In this document: positions 44,303 through 52,923 of the stretch, piece by piece
How the letters are laid out: every line of letters begins with the position of its first letter
Numbering within the stretch: the first letter of the stretch is position 1
Source of the DNA: M3007 sp037445225
GTDB taxonomy: Bacteria > Bacteroidota > Bacteroidia > Chitinophagales > Saprospiraceae
Length of the DNA stretch: 64,000 nt
NCBI GenBank assembly: GCA_037445225.1
Contig: JBBIKW010000018.1
Span: 1 to 64,000, forward strand
Direction of reading: 5' to 3'
Position numbers and translations under genes: made by a program
Notes under the pieces: generated by a model
The model's database searches: none
What the model saw: only the letters and a program-made list of their open reading frames with translations
What the model was told of the DNA's origin: nothing

Positions 44303-44314
44303 AATTCTCAAGCC

Positions 44315-44962
44315 TCAACGGTTATCGACTAAGGAAATGTATTGCAAGCCGGGTCGGTGCCTCTGGGCCAAGATCGCCATAATGTTCTCTAAGGCACTCG
44401 TATCGCTCACGAAATCCACCTCGTGCAAATCGAGCAACACAATAGGCATTTCGCTTTCCTGCTTGAAATACTCCAAGTAGGCACTCTGCAGCGCGTAAAG
44501 GTAAGTATCGGGAATAGAGCGCTCGATGTATCGACCTCGCGATTGGATATTTTTCTGCAAAACAGGTATGGGGCGGTGTAAATACAGCAGGAGGTCGGGT
44601 TTGGGAAAATGGGCATTGAGCACGGAGAAGAGGCGCTGAAAGAGGCGAAACTCTTCCTCGTTGAGGTTGTTACGCGCAAAAAGGAGGGTTTTGAGGAAGA
44701 AATAGTCGGCTACTGTCGTGCTTCGAAAGAGGTCGGGTTGCGCGAAGTGTTCAGAGAGCTGCTTGTGGCGTTCGGTCATGAAGAAGAGCTCTACCGGGAA
44801 GGCGTATCGCTCCGGATGCTCGTAGAAATAGGGCAAGAAGGGGTTGTCGGTAAACTGTTCCAAGACGAGGCTGGCGCCCAGGCGTTGAGCCAAGAGCTGG
44901 GCAAGCGTGGTTTTTCCCGCGCCAATATTGCCCTCGATAGCGATGAATGCGTATGGAACCAC
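44315..44962 (-). CDS. Deoxynucleoside kinase
   Basis: 215 residues from a GTG at 44962, immediately before the conserved N-terminus PYAFIAIEGNIGAGKTT (P-loop at about 10-18). Other dNK features are LEQFTDNPFLPYFYEHPERYAF, ERHKQL, and the Arg-rich LID-like IQSRGRYIERSIPDTYL. It phosphorylates deoxynucleosides in salvage; specificity (dA/dG or dC) cannot be read from the sequence. It starts 20 bases after the ffh stop and is 12 bases from pccB, so it is the middle gene of a three-gene operon. A GTG start and absence of an SD suggest low-level translation. Confidence 0.9.
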   Translation of the reverse strand: MVPYAFIAIEGNIGAGKTTLAQLLAQRLGASLVLEQFTDNPFLPYFYEHPERYAFPVELFFMTERHKQLSEHFAQPDLFRSTTVADYFFLKTLLFARNNLNEEEFRLFQRLFSVLNAHFPKPDLLLYLHRPIPVLQKNIQSRGRYIERSIPDTYLYALQSAYLEYFKQESEMPIVLLDLHEVDFVSDTSALENIMAILAQRHRPGLQYISLVDNR

Positions 44963-44982
44963 AGGTGGTAAGGAAGAAGAGG

Positions 44983-46329
44983 TTACCGCCGGAACCCACC
45001 TGGGCGAGCCATTCCCGGCAGAGAGGGCATGCCGCCTCCGCCCTTCGTCAACTTCTGCATCATCTTGCGCATCTCGTGAAAGTTTTTGACGAAGGCGTTT
45101 ACTTTCTCCAGCGACTGCCCGCAGCCCAGGGCAATGCGCTTTTTTCGGCTTAGGTTGAGGATATCGGGATTCTTCCGTTCCTCCGGTGTCATGCTCTGGA
45201 TGATAGCTTCTATGTGGAGCAGATGTTTGTCGGAGATGTCGATGTCGCGCAGGGCTTTATCCATACCGGGGATGAAACCCAATAAGCTCTTGAAATCGCC
45301 CATGCGCTTAATCTGCTGCATCTGCTGGAGGAAGTCGTTGAAGTCAAACTTGTTTTGTTGGATGCGTTTTTCCAAGCGACGCACTTCCGCTTCATCTAAT
45401 TCCCTTTCGGCCTTTTCCACCAGCGAAAGGATGTCGCCCATGCCCAAGATGCGCCGCGCCATCCGGTCGGGGTGAAAGACATCCAAGGCCTCCAGCTTCT
45501 CGCCTGTGGAGACGAATTTAATGGGTTTCCCTACCGTGTATTTAATGGATAGCGCTGCGCCGCCGCGCGTGTCGCCGTCCAGCTTGGTCAGTACGACGCC
45601 GTCGTATTGGATGCGCTCGTGAAAGGCTACGGCCGTGTTGACCGCGTCTTGACCCGTCATGGCATCTACGACGAAGAGCGTCTCGGTTGGCTGAAGGGCT
45701 TTTCGAAGGGCTGCCACCTCGGCCATCATGGCCTCGTCCACAGCTAGGCGGCCGGCGGTATCGACAATGACCACATTGCGGCCGTGCTCGCGCGCGTAGC
45801 GGAGGGCATTCTGGGCAATGGCTATTGGGTCGAAGTTGCCGTCCTCTCGATACACCGGTACCTGGATGGAAGCGCCCAGCACGCTCAGCTGGTCGATAGC
45901 TGCTGGGCGGTACACATCGCAGGCGACCAGTAGCGGCGACATCTTGCGCTGTTCCTTGAGATGGCGGGCCAACTTGCCGCAGAAGGTGGTCTTACCACTG
46001 CCCTGTAAGCCAGCCACCAACACGATGCCGGGGTTGCCCTTGACGTTGATGCCCGCCGTCTGTCCTCCCATCAGCTGTGTCAACTCCTCAAAGACGATCT
46101 TGACCATCAGCTGCCCTGGGTTCACGTTGCGCAAGATGTTCTCCGTGCCCAGGGCTTTGTCCTTAACCTTATCGGTAAATTCTTTGGCGATCTTGTAGTT
46201 GACGTCGGCAGCCACCAGAGCGCGGCGTATCTCCTTGATGCTTTCGGCTACGTTGAGCTCCGTAAGCCGATGAGTGCCCTTTAATACCTTGAAAGCAGAC
46301 TCTAATCGGTCGCTTAAACTTTCGAACAT
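44983..46329 (-). CDS. ffh: Signal recognition particle GTPase Ffh
   Basis: 448 residues from the ATG at 46329 (MFESLSDRLESAFKVLKG); the frame is open much further upstream, but the TACCTTTG promoter element at 46363 lies inside that extension. N domain, then the G domain with GLQGSGKTTFCGKLA, DTAGRLAVDE, TKLDGDTRGGAALS, and the M domain (from about 315) with the RNA-binding region SRKKRIALGCGQSLEKVN and a Gly/Met-rich tail GGGGMPSLPGM. It binds SRP RNA and targets nascent membrane proteins to FtsY. First gene of the ffh - kinase - pccB operon. Confidence 0.96.
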   Translation of the reverse strand: MFESLSDRLESAFKVLKGTHRLTELNVAESIKEIRRALVAADVNYKIAKEFTDKVKDKALGTENILRNVNPGQLMVKIVFEELTQLMGGQTAGINVKGNPGIVLVAGLQGSGKTTFCGKLARHLKEQRKMSPLLVACDVYRPAAIDQLSVLGASIQVPVYREDGNFDPIAIAQNALRYAREHGRNVVIVDTAGRLAVDEAMMAEVAALRKALQPTETLFVVDAMTGQDAVNTAVAFHERIQYDGVVLTKLDGDTRGGAALSIKYTVGKPIKFVSTGEKLEALDVFHPDRMARRILGMGDILSLVEKAERELDEAEVRRLEKRIQQNKFDFNDFLQQMQQIKRMGDFKSLLGFIPGMDKALRDIDISDKHLLHIEAIIQSMTPEERKNPDILNLSRKKRIALGCGQSLEKVNAFVKNFHEMRKMMQKLTKGGGGMPSLPGMARPGGFRR

Positions 46330-46362
46330 AAGAAAGATAATTGTGCGTAAAAATAGCGTGCG

Positions 46363-46370
46363 CAAAGGTA
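46363..46370 (-). promoter_or_regulatory. -7 element TACCTTTG for ffh
   Basis: Exact match on the minus strand, 33 bases upstream of the ffh ATG, with TTTT 19 bases further upstream as a candidate -33 element. Confidence 0.6.
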
Positions 46371-46417
46371 GTACAGTTGGGAGCGGTAGAAAAGCCCCGT
46401 CCCTGCCGAAACGTTTG

Positions 46418-46425
46418 TACTTTTG
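46418..46425 (+). promoter_or_regulatory. -7 element TACTTTTG for the OmpA/TSP3 gene
   Basis: Exact TAnnTTTG match, 28 bases upstream of the ATG at 46454; divergent to the ffh promoter. Confidence 0.45.
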
Positions 46426-46453
46426 GCCACCCAACGGATGCATTTCTTGTCCC

Positions 46454-47662
46454 ATGCGAACGCTCTTCCTCTTACTCGCTGCGGTTGTGTTGTCGTTGTC
46501 GGATGCAGCAGCACAACCTGTCCAAAGCTTTGCTTTTCGCCCTACCGTGCACAATTACTGCGCGCCTTTGCGCGAGGGCCGCTCTTCGTTCAGCGACGTA
46601 GTGCGCAAGCAAAGCGGTTTTGGTGTGGAGTTGACGTATTACCGCCGCCTATTGCCCAATACGCTGTTGGGAGTGCCCGTGCGCATAGGCACTGCCCAAA
46701 CAGATTGTGAGCGCGGCAATCCCAACGAGCGAGCGTGGCTGGCGCACGTCGATGTGCTGGCGCAGCAGCATTTTTTTAAGCCCTCTGCCCGCGTACAGCC
46801 CTACGCGCAGATCGGCATGGGGAGTGGATACACGCTCGAGCAAAAATCCTTGGTCTTGCAGTTCCCAATGGGCGTTGGGCTGAACGTGCGTTTAACCTCT
46901 AACCTATACCTCACGGCTCAGACCCAGCACCGCTTTTCCGACGATAATCGCGACGCTTGGCACCACGCTTTGGGGCTGCAGTTTAACTTCGGAAAAGCCC
47001 TTACTCCGCGCGCCAAAGCCAAGCCGCAGGAGCTGCCCACCGCACCGGCTGATCGCGACGGCGATGGCGTGGCGGATATAGACGATCGGTGCCCAGATGC
47101 CCCGGGCCCTTCCGAAACGAACGGCTGCCCCGACCGGGATGGCGACGGCGTGGCGGATAGAGAGGACCGATGTCCGAACGAGCCGGGCTCACCGGCGCTT
47201 TCAGGCTGCCCCGATCGCGACGGTGATGGCGTGGCCGATGGAGACGACCGCTGTCCGGATAAGCCCGGACTCGCATCTAATTTCGGCTGCTCGGAAGTGA
47301 GCGCTGCTGACTTAGAAATCCTCAATGCTGCCATGCGCAACGTCCAATTCGCTACTAACAGCGCTAACCTGTTGCCCTCTTCCCATGCTGTGCTCGACCA
47401 GGTGGCAGACCTCATGGCCCGCTATCCCGAATATCGGCTCTTTATCAGCGGCCATACCGACAGCGTAGGCGACGACAAGTTCAACCTCGACCTGTCGCGG
47501 CGACGGGCAAAGGCTTGTCGCGATTATTTGGTCGTTAAAGGCGTGCCCGCCGAGCGTATCGAATACGAAGGCTACGGCGAGACGCGCCCGATTGCTCCCA
47601 ACGATACGGAAGCAGGGCGTGCCAAGAACCGTCGAGTGGAGTTCGAATTGCGGCTGCGCTGA
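46454..47662 (+). CDS. OmpA-family protein with three thrombospondin type 3 repeats
   Basis: 402 residues from the ATG at 46454, which begins the signal peptide MRTLFLLLAAVVLSLSDAAAQ; 60 codons of open frame upstream overlap the promoter region and are rejected. An N-terminal beta-barrel (about 22-190) is followed by three calcium-binding thrombospondin type 3 repeats of the form DRDGDGVADxxDRCP (about 198-280), and an OmpA C-terminal domain (about 290-402: ISGHTDSVGDDKFNLDLSRRRAKACRDYL, then the end NRRVEFELRLR). An outer-membrane barrel linked to peptidoglycan. Paralogue of the gene at 48166. Its stop is 3 bases from the convergent 127-residue gene. Confidence 0.92.
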   Translation: MRTLFLLLAAVVLSLSDAAAQPVQSFAFRPTVHNYCAPLREGRSSFSDVVRKQSGFGVELTYYRRLLPNTLLGVPVRIGTAQTDCERGNPNERAWLAHVDVLAQQHFFKPSARVQPYAQIGMGSGYTLEQKSLVLQFPMGVGLNVRLTSNLYLTAQTQHRFSDDNRDAWHHALGLQFNFGKALTPRAKAKPQELPTAPADRDGDGVADIDDRCPDAPGPSETNGCPDRDGDGVADREDRCPNEPGSPALSGCPDRDGDGVADGDDRCPDKPGLASNFGCSEVSAADLEILNAAMRNVQFATNSANLLPSSHAVLDQVADLMARYPEYRLFISGHTDSVGDDKFNLDLSRRRAKACRDYLVVKGVPAERIEYEGYGETRPIAPNDTEAGRAKNRRVEFELRLR

Positions 47663-47665
47663 TAC

Positions 47666-48049
47666 CTAGCATTTCACTGGTGCCTCTTCAGCCAGCTCGC
47701 TGAAGAAGTCACTGGGGTCCTCGTGCGGCCGATCCTTGCAGGGAAAATCTTTCTCGACAAGTAAATGCAGCGAGCCGCCGTCGGGTAGGGCCGTAAATTG
47801 CTCCATGCCGACGGTATCGGAGTCCATCCAAGCCAATGCCTGCGTTTCCGGTACGGATAGTGATAGGCGCCCATTGGAAAAGCGGGCATTCATCTCCGAG
47901 GCTTCTGCGCTGACGAGTAACTCCCACGCAAACACCTGCCCGTCGGGGAAATGCACTGCCGTTTCTATCCACCGCTCTGTGCGCAGCTGCGCTAGCTCCG
48001 ACTTCCGAAGCCGAAAGCGGATGCTGTTGTGCTCACAGCGTATCTTCAT
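47666..48049 (-). CDS. Conserved hypothetical protein (possibly DUF7009 family)
   Basis: 127 residues without signal or membrane segment. The start MKIRCEHNSIRFRLRKSELAQL resembles a family of short Bacteroidota proteins that I associate with DUF7009, a tentative recollection. Beta-rich middle (FAWELLVSAE, ARFSNGRLSLSVPETQALAW), and an acidic C-terminal part with CKDRPHEDPSDFF that could bind metal through Cys and His. The function is unknown. Located between the two OmpA/TSP3 paralogues. Confidence 0.75.
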   Translation of the reverse strand: MKIRCEHNSIRFRLRKSELAQLRTERWIETAVHFPDGQVFAWELLVSAEASEMNARFSNGRLSLSVPETQALAWMDSDTVGMEQFTALPDGGSLHLLVEKDFPCKDRPHEDPSDFFSELAEEAPVKC

Positions 48050-48117
48050 ATGTCGACATTTTAGGCAAAAATCGCTATCGTTGGCCTCTTGTGCAAACAG
48101 CAGCGGGAAAAATAGGC

Positions 48118-48150
48118 AGCGGCGGCCCAGCGTTCAGCTAGGCCGCCGCT
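48118..48150 (-). terminator. Rho-independent terminator after the second OmpA/TSP3 gene
   Basis: Arms AGCGGCGGCC and GGCCGCCGCT pair perfectly with a 13-base loop; on the minus strand GCCTATTTTT follows. It is 15 bases after the stop at 48166. Confidence 0.8.
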
Positions 48151-48165
48151 GTTAGAGAAGACTAT

Positions 48166-49590
48166 TCAGTTTTTGTCGGTAAAGTCGAGCACCAGTTTGA
48201 ATTCGACGCGGCGGTTTAGAGCGCGGCCGGCCGAGCGGCGGTTATCGGCGATGGGGCGAGTGTCGCCAAAGCCTTCTGCTTTCAGGCGCGTAGGAGCGAT
48301 GCCCTTGTATACCAAGTAGTCGAAGCAGGCTTGCGCCCGACCCTGCGACAGAACGAGGTTGCGCTCCGGATCGCCCACATTGTCGGTATGCCCTTGGATA
48401 AGGAGCTTGTAGTCGGGGTAGCGCTGCATGACCTTGACAAGGTCATCCAAAACCTTGAAGGATTTACTCGTCAGCTCTGTCTTTCCAGTCACAAACTGGA
48501 TGTTCTTGGTGGCAAAGGCCAGGCGCTTTTTGTCTTCTTTTTTGACCTCGGGGCAGCCCGAATTGGCCGTTGGGCCAACAGTGTTAGGGCATTTATCTAA
48601 GTTATCGGGCACGGAGTCGCCATCCGTATCGGGGCAGCCGTTGTAAGGGCCGGCGGCGTTTGGACAGGGGTCCTTGTCGTCGGTAAGGCCATCGCCGTCG
48701 CTATCGCGTACAGGGGGACAGCCGTTTGTCTCCATTCCGCCGGGCTCGTCGGGGCATAGGTCGTCTTTGTCGGCCACGCCATCGCCATCGCGGTCGGGAC
48801 ATCCCTTTGCTGTGCCGGCAACCATGGGGCACTTGTCGTCCTTATCGGCAATGCCATCGCCGTCGCGGTCGGGGCAGCCGCGCAGGCTGCCGGCCTCGTC
48901 AGGGCACTCGTCTTCTTTGTCGGCCACGCCGTCGCGGTCGTAGTCGGGGCAGCCGCGTGCACCCGTAAGACCGGGCTGGTCGGGGCATCGATCGACGGCA
49001 TCGGGCACGCCATCGCCGTCGCGGTCGGGCTGCGGCTTGTTGGGCGACTCGTGCAGCAGGTACACGAAGCCTACGCCCAGCTGCGCATTGTCGCGGCTAT
49101 CTACCGTAGCCTTGCGATACTCCGCTTGCGCCTGGATAAAGGCGTACTTCGATAGGCGAATGTTGGCACCTACGCCAAAGGGAAACTGCAGGTGGCCGCG
49201 TTGGAAGTCCTCTAAAAAGAAGCCGCCGCCAGCAAACAAGTAGGGCGACAGACGCGCTTCGCTGCTGAACTTGCCCAAGTGCGCCACTACGTCGACGCTG
49301 CTGATGACGCTCCGCCCCACCGGCGTCGGCGTCTCGCTGCTGGCAGGCAACTGGGCCAGTCCTAACTTGAGCGGTAAGCCCACATTGAGAAAGGGCGCTA
49401 CGCTGCGAAAATAGCCTATTTCAAAGCCCTCGCCTATCGACACATCGCCGCCGTTTACGGCGCCAAAGTCGATAAGGTTCAGCTTGGCATAGACCGCATT
49501 CGGATAGTCGCGATTTTGGGCGTTCAGGGCAACCGTGTGCAGCAGCAACACACCTGCGAGGATCGGGAGTAAAAGGGATAACTTCTTCAT
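48166..49590 (-). CDS. OmpA-family protein with six thrombospondin type 3 repeats
   Basis: 474 residues from the ATG at 49590, start of the signal peptide MKKLSLLLPILAGVLLLHTVALNAQ. Barrel region about 26-190, then six thrombospondin type 3 repeats of the DRDGDGxxDxxDxCP type (about 198-355), then the OmpA C-terminal domain (IQGHTDNVGDPERNLVLSQGRAQACFDYL and NRRVEFKLVLDF). Acidic repeats should bind Ca2+ and stiffen the link between barrel and peptidoglycan-binding domain. Same architecture as the gene at 46454, with twice the number of repeats, so repeat number varies between the paralogues. Strong terminator downstream. Confidence 0.93.
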   Translation of the reverse strand: MKKLSLLLPILAGVLLLHTVALNAQNRDYPNAVYAKLNLIDFGAVNGGDVSIGEGFEIGYFRSVAPFLNVGLPLKLGLAQLPASSETPTPVGRSVISSVDVVAHLGKFSSEARLSPYLFAGGGFFLEDFQRGHLQFPFGVGANIRLSKYAFIQAQAEYRKATVDSRDNAQLGVGFVYLLHESPNKPQPDRDGDGVPDAVDRCPDQPGLTGARGCPDYDRDGVADKEDECPDEAGSLRGCPDRDGDGIADKDDKCPMVAGTAKGCPDRDGDGVADKDDLCPDEPGGMETNGCPPVRDSDGDGLTDDKDPCPNAAGPYNGCPDTDGDSVPDNLDKCPNTVGPTANSGCPEVKKEDKKRLAFATKNIQFVTGKTELTSKSFKVLDDLVKVMQRYPDYKLLIQGHTDNVGDPERNLVLSQGRAQACFDYLVYKGIAPTRLKAEGFGDTRPIADNRRSAGRALNRRVEFKLVLDFTDKN

Positions 49591-49660
49591 TGTTGTTGGA
49601 TTTTTTATGGGCTCAAAAGACAAAAAAGATACCAACTACCCCCAACCAGGTAAACCCTTT

Positions 49661-49707
49661 GCCCTCTGAAGCGCGCATTCGTCGGCCATCCGACGAAATC
49701 AGAGGGC
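49661..49707. other. Nested two-stem hairpin in an intergenic region
   Basis: GCCCTCTGA (49661-49669) pairs with TCAGAGGGC (49699-49707), enclosing a second perfect hairpin TTCGTCGG-CCAT-CCGACGAA (49678-49697). It lies after the stop of the 99-residue membrane protein gene (minus) and upstream of the OmpA gene. No T run follows on either strand, so it may be a transcript-end stabiliser, a leader structure or a small structured RNA. Confidence 0.55.
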
Positions 49708-49760
49708 GGCCGTCTTTACCAAGACACAGGACGCTTTTCTGAGCAAGCGGCGAGCGACGT

Positions 49761-50060
49761 TCATATCAACAGACGGCCAAACCACAACACCCAGCCGATG
49801 GCTAACACACCGGTGGCAATGACTACGCCGCGCATGGCCAAATCCCAGCGCCGACGCCGATACAGGTGCAGCGGTACCAAGTTGAGCGTGAGCGCCACCA
49901 AGCTGAGGGTGCGCTCGCGAAACGTCGCCGAAAAACCCTCTCCACTGGCAGCACCTGCCCTCTCCAACAGATCAAAGAGGTTGTACAACAATAGAAAACT
50001 CAGCGTCGGCAACAAAAGGGCGAAGATCAGACCGGCCCAGATTTCATTTCGATGGAACAT
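49761..50060 (-). CDS. Small integral membrane protein, 99 residues
   Basis: Three transmembrane helices: about 8-30 (AGLIFALLLPTLSFLLLYNLF), 50-67 (TLSLVALTLNLVPLHLYR) and 75-95 (GVVIATGVLAIGWVLWFG). The loop RRRRWD is positive, placing it in the cytoplasm. I think similar three-helix proteins are common in Bacteroidota, without assigned function. A single gene, with a nested hairpin about 55 bases after its stop. Confidence 0.75.
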   Translation of the reverse strand: MFHRNEIWAGLIFALLLPTLSFLLLYNLFDLLERAGAASGEGFSATFRERTLSLVALTLNLVPLHLYRRRRWDLAMRGVVIATGVLAIGWVLWFGRLLI

Positions 50061-50140
50061 GTGCGGCTTTATTACATAAACAAACCTGCATTGACATGAT
50101 TAAAAACACGATTTTTCTCGGGTAATAGCCAATCTACTCT

Positions 50141-51631
50141 TTATTTACGCTCTCCTCCCTTCTTGCGCTCCTCTTGGAATCGGATGACGTCTTCCATAAC
50201 TTCGGCGAGTTTTTCGGCCCCGATGCGCTTCATGAGGATCTCGTGCTTCCGGTCGAGGATGAATATCTGCGGCGTGGATTGGATGTCGTACAGCTGCTTG
50301 TATCGGCTCTGCAGATAGGGGTCGTAAGTGTTGATGAATAGGGCCTCGTCGAAGCCTTTTTCTCGGGCTCCCTCCCAGCAGGTCTTGTGTACTTTTTCCA
50401 TCGTGTCGGCGTCGTCTTTTCCGGTGACGACAGCGGTACACACTGCGAAGATCTTGACATTTCGATCTTTGAACTTCTGCGCGAAGTCGACCATGAAGGG
50501 AGCGGCTTTTTTGCAGTGGCCGCAGTCGGGGGCCCAGAAGAAGAGCACCGTATAGTCGGCGTCAACGTCCCATAAAGAGACCAGTCGGTTACTGCTGTCG
50601 CGCACGAAGATATTGGGCGCAATCTTGCCGATAAGGATGGGCTCTAAGCGCCGGGCGTTGTCACAGATCTTTTCCAAATCTTCAGGTTTCACCCACGGAG
50701 CGCCGCCGTTGCAGTAGTACTGTTGGGCAACGTGGACGTAGCAGGCATCCATACCGACGATGTTGGACTTGGCGTAGGTATTTAGGAAGTGGATGAGGAA
50801 ATACTTGTAGGTTTCGGGGTTGTCTTTGACGCGCTGTATGATCGTGTCGATGGCGACGTTGATGCTGTCGGGATGCTGCGGCACTACTTTGCTGACGAAA
50901 TTGTCCACCTTCGGGTGCAGCACTGGGCTGCGCAGCAGGCAGGGGTCGGCCAAATCGATATTGTCGAAGTAATGCGCCCGATACCAGTAGTACTTTTTCA
51001 TTTGGATGCCCTTGGCGTCAGCGCCTTCGAACTCTGGAATATCGGGTTCGAGGGAGCTTTTGACAATTTTGGCGCTCAGCGTGTTGGGATAATCCGAGAT
51101 GAGCTTCCGCTGGTATTGGCGCACCTGTTGGTCGATATCGGCAATCTGTTGAGCTAATCGAGCGGAGTCGGCCGGATTTTCTTTTGCCGCATCCAGGCGC
51201 GTTTTCAGGGAGTCTACAGCCTGTCGCTGTCGATTGAGGTAGGCAAGGTACTTGTAAAAGAGGCGGTTGTCGTCGGAGCCCTTCACCTCCATCTTGTTAA
51301 CCGGGTCTTTGACGTCGGTCTTCATCGTAAAGCGCTGGCCTTTTTCCGGAAGAAGGAATTGGATAAAGGTATTGTCGGGCTTCAAGACGAACAGATACAC
51401 GCCGCAGGGCAGCAGGGTATCGGCCTGGAAGGTGAAGTAGCCGTCGGCGTCGATGTCTGCGGTGTCTTTCACATAGGGTTTGTCGCCGAAGTAGAAGCCT
51501 AATACGACTTCGTTGGCCTCGTAATTTTCCAGCTTTAGGCGGATGAGGTGTCCGCTCTCTTTTTGGGCACTCAGACTGAGGGTTTTGAGCAGCGTGAAAA
51601 GCAGCAAAGCAATAGCGATGCGCAAAGCCAT
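50141..51631 (-). CDS. Periplasmic thioredoxin-like (TlpA/ResA type) protein with DUF4369/DUF5106-like N-terminus
   Basis: 496 residues with a signal peptide (MALRIAIALLLFTLLKTLSLSAQ). Residues about 25-130 are beta-rich like DUF4369 (VVLGFYFGDKPYVKDTADIDADGYFTF). A helical middle follows (130-330, DUF5106-like). The thioredoxin fold occupies about 335-485 with FFWAPDCGHCKKAAP holding the CGHC redox pair and a cis-Pro in IQSTPQIFILD. Such proteins reduce disulfides or carry out cytochrome maturation-type thiol chemistry in the periplasm. It starts 38 bases after the sigma-54 activator stop, so it is probably the last gene of the miaB set. Confidence 0.9.
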   Translation of the reverse strand: MALRIAIALLLFTLLKTLSLSAQKESGHLIRLKLENYEANEVVLGFYFGDKPYVKDTADIDADGYFTFQADTLLPCGVYLFVLKPDNTFIQFLLPEKGQRFTMKTDVKDPVNKMEVKGSDDNRLFYKYLAYLNRQRQAVDSLKTRLDAAKENPADSARLAQQIADIDQQVRQYQRKLISDYPNTLSAKIVKSSLEPDIPEFEGADAKGIQMKKYYWYRAHYFDNIDLADPCLLRSPVLHPKVDNFVSKVVPQHPDSINVAIDTIIQRVKDNPETYKYFLIHFLNTYAKSNIVGMDACYVHVAQQYYCNGGAPWVKPEDLEKICDNARRLEPILIGKIAPNIFVRDSSNRLVSLWDVDADYTVLFFWAPDCGHCKKAAPFMVDFAQKFKDRNVKIFAVCTAVVTGKDDADTMEKVHKTCWEGAREKGFDEALFINTYDPYLQSRYKQLYDIQSTPQIFILDRKHEILMKRIGAEKLAEVMEDVIRFQEERKKGGERK

Positions 51632-51669
51632 AGTATGTGTGTTCCTTTTGTTGAAGGGATGTGCGTCGG

Positions 51670-52911
51670 TTAGACGAGGTTGTACTGCTTGATTTTTCGG
51701 TAGAGGGTTCGCTCGGAGATTTTGAGCTCTTCGGCAGCGTCCTTTCGGCGGCCGTGGTGCTTTTTAAGGGCACGCCGGATAGCCTCTTTTTCGATTTCGT
51801 CCATAGCCAAGGGGGTATCTTCTTCCTCGGCGGGTGCAAGCGGAGAGGTAGCTCGGTTGGGTTCGATGACGATGGGCGGTTTAGCTGAGCCGACGATGGC
51901 AGCAGCCGGTGGTGGCGAAGAGGGCTCTACTGTAGGGCTTAGGTGGCGCATAGGCGGCATTTCGGGCATATGCAGGTTGTTGCTGCGGATGATTTCCAAC
52001 ACGAGAGCCTTTAGGTCGTTGAGGTCGCTTTTCATGTCGAGGAGCACCTTGTAGAGGATTTCGCGGTCTTGCAGTTCGCTGCCTTTGGGTTGAAAGAGCT
52101 CCGAAGGTACGGGCAAGTTGCGCACGAAGAGCTGCGGCATGTAGCGCTCTAATGTTTCTACGGTGATGGTGCGCTCCTCGGATAGGATAGAGAGCTGCTC
52201 TGCGACGTTTTTCAGCTCGCGCACGTTGCCGGGCCAGCGGTAATTGACCAAGACCTGCAGCGCCTGTTCCGTAAAGCGAATGGGCTCCATGCGGTACTTC
52301 TCGGCGAAGTCGGCAGCGAACTTGTAGAGGAGGAGCGGAATGTCTTCGCGTCGGTCTTTGAGGGCCGGCACGCGAATGGGCACTGTGTTGAGCCGGTAAT
52401 AGAGGTCTTCGCGGAACTTGTCCTGGCGGACGCGCTCCTCTAAATCGACATTGGTCGCTGCGACGATGCGCACATTGGTTTTGAGGACTTTAGAAGAGCC
52501 CACGCGCATGAACTCGCCGTATTCCAACACGCGCAGCAGATATGCCTGCGTGTCGAGCGGCATTTCAGCGATCTCGTCCAAGAAGATCGTACCGCCGTTA
52601 GCCGTCTCAAAATAGCCCTTGCGCTCGTTGATGGCTCCGGTAAAGGAGCCTTTTTCGTGGCCGAAAAGCTCGGAGTTGATGGTGCCTTCTGGGATGGCGC
52701 CGCAGTTGACGGCGATGAATTCGTTGTGTTTGCGCGCTGAGAGCGCGTGGATGATTTTGGAAAACACTTCTTTGCCCGATCCGCTCTCTCCGGTGATGAG
52801 CACCGTCAGGTCGGTAGGAGCGACGCGGATAGCGGTTTGCAAGGCGGCGTCCAGCAAGGGCGAATGGCCGATGATGCCGAAACGCGTTTTTATCGCTTGG
52901 AGAGACGTCAT
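51670..52911 (-). CDS. Sigma-54-dependent transcriptional activator (AAA+ and Fis-type HTH, no receiver domain)
   Basis: 413 residues. The AAA+ domain starts almost at the N-terminus: Walker A GESGSGKEVF (about 40-49), the sigma-54 contact loop ELFGHEKGSFTGA, Walker B GGTIFLDEIAEM, and YRWPGNVRELKN in the lid. A 90-residue linker with Pro/Ala-rich stretch follows, and a C-terminal Fis-like helix-turn-helix (IRRALKKHHGRRKDAAEELKIS, ERTLYRKIKQY). No N-terminal receiver, GAF or PAS domain is present, so activity must be controlled by abundance or a partner protein. It starts 12 bases after the miaB stop. The targets are unknown; no clear -24/-12 promoter was seen in the window. Confidence 0.94.
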   Translation of the reverse strand: MTSLQAIKTRFGIIGHSPLLDAALQTAIRVAPTDLTVLITGESGSGKEVFSKIIHALSARKHNEFIAVNCGAIPEGTINSELFGHEKGSFTGAINERKGYFETANGGTIFLDEIAEMPLDTQAYLLRVLEYGEFMRVGSSKVLKTNVRIVAATNVDLEERVRQDKFREDLYYRLNTVPIRVPALKDRREDIPLLLYKFAADFAEKYRMEPIRFTEQALQVLVNYRWPGNVRELKNVAEQLSILSEERTITVETLERYMPQLFVRNLPVPSELFQPKGSELQDREILYKVLLDMKSDLNDLKALVLEIIRSNNLHMPEMPPMRHLSPTVEPSSPPPAAAIVGSAKPPIVIEPNRATSPLAPAEEEDTPLAMDEIEKEAIRRALKKHHGRRKDAAEELKISERTLYRKIKQYNLV

Positions 52912-52923
52912 GGCACAAACAGT

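Noticed and set aside
46330..46554. Upstream extension of Ffh by 75 codons
   Set aside because: It includes the TACCTTTG element and the promoter of the divergent OmpA gene; homologues start at MFESLSDRL.
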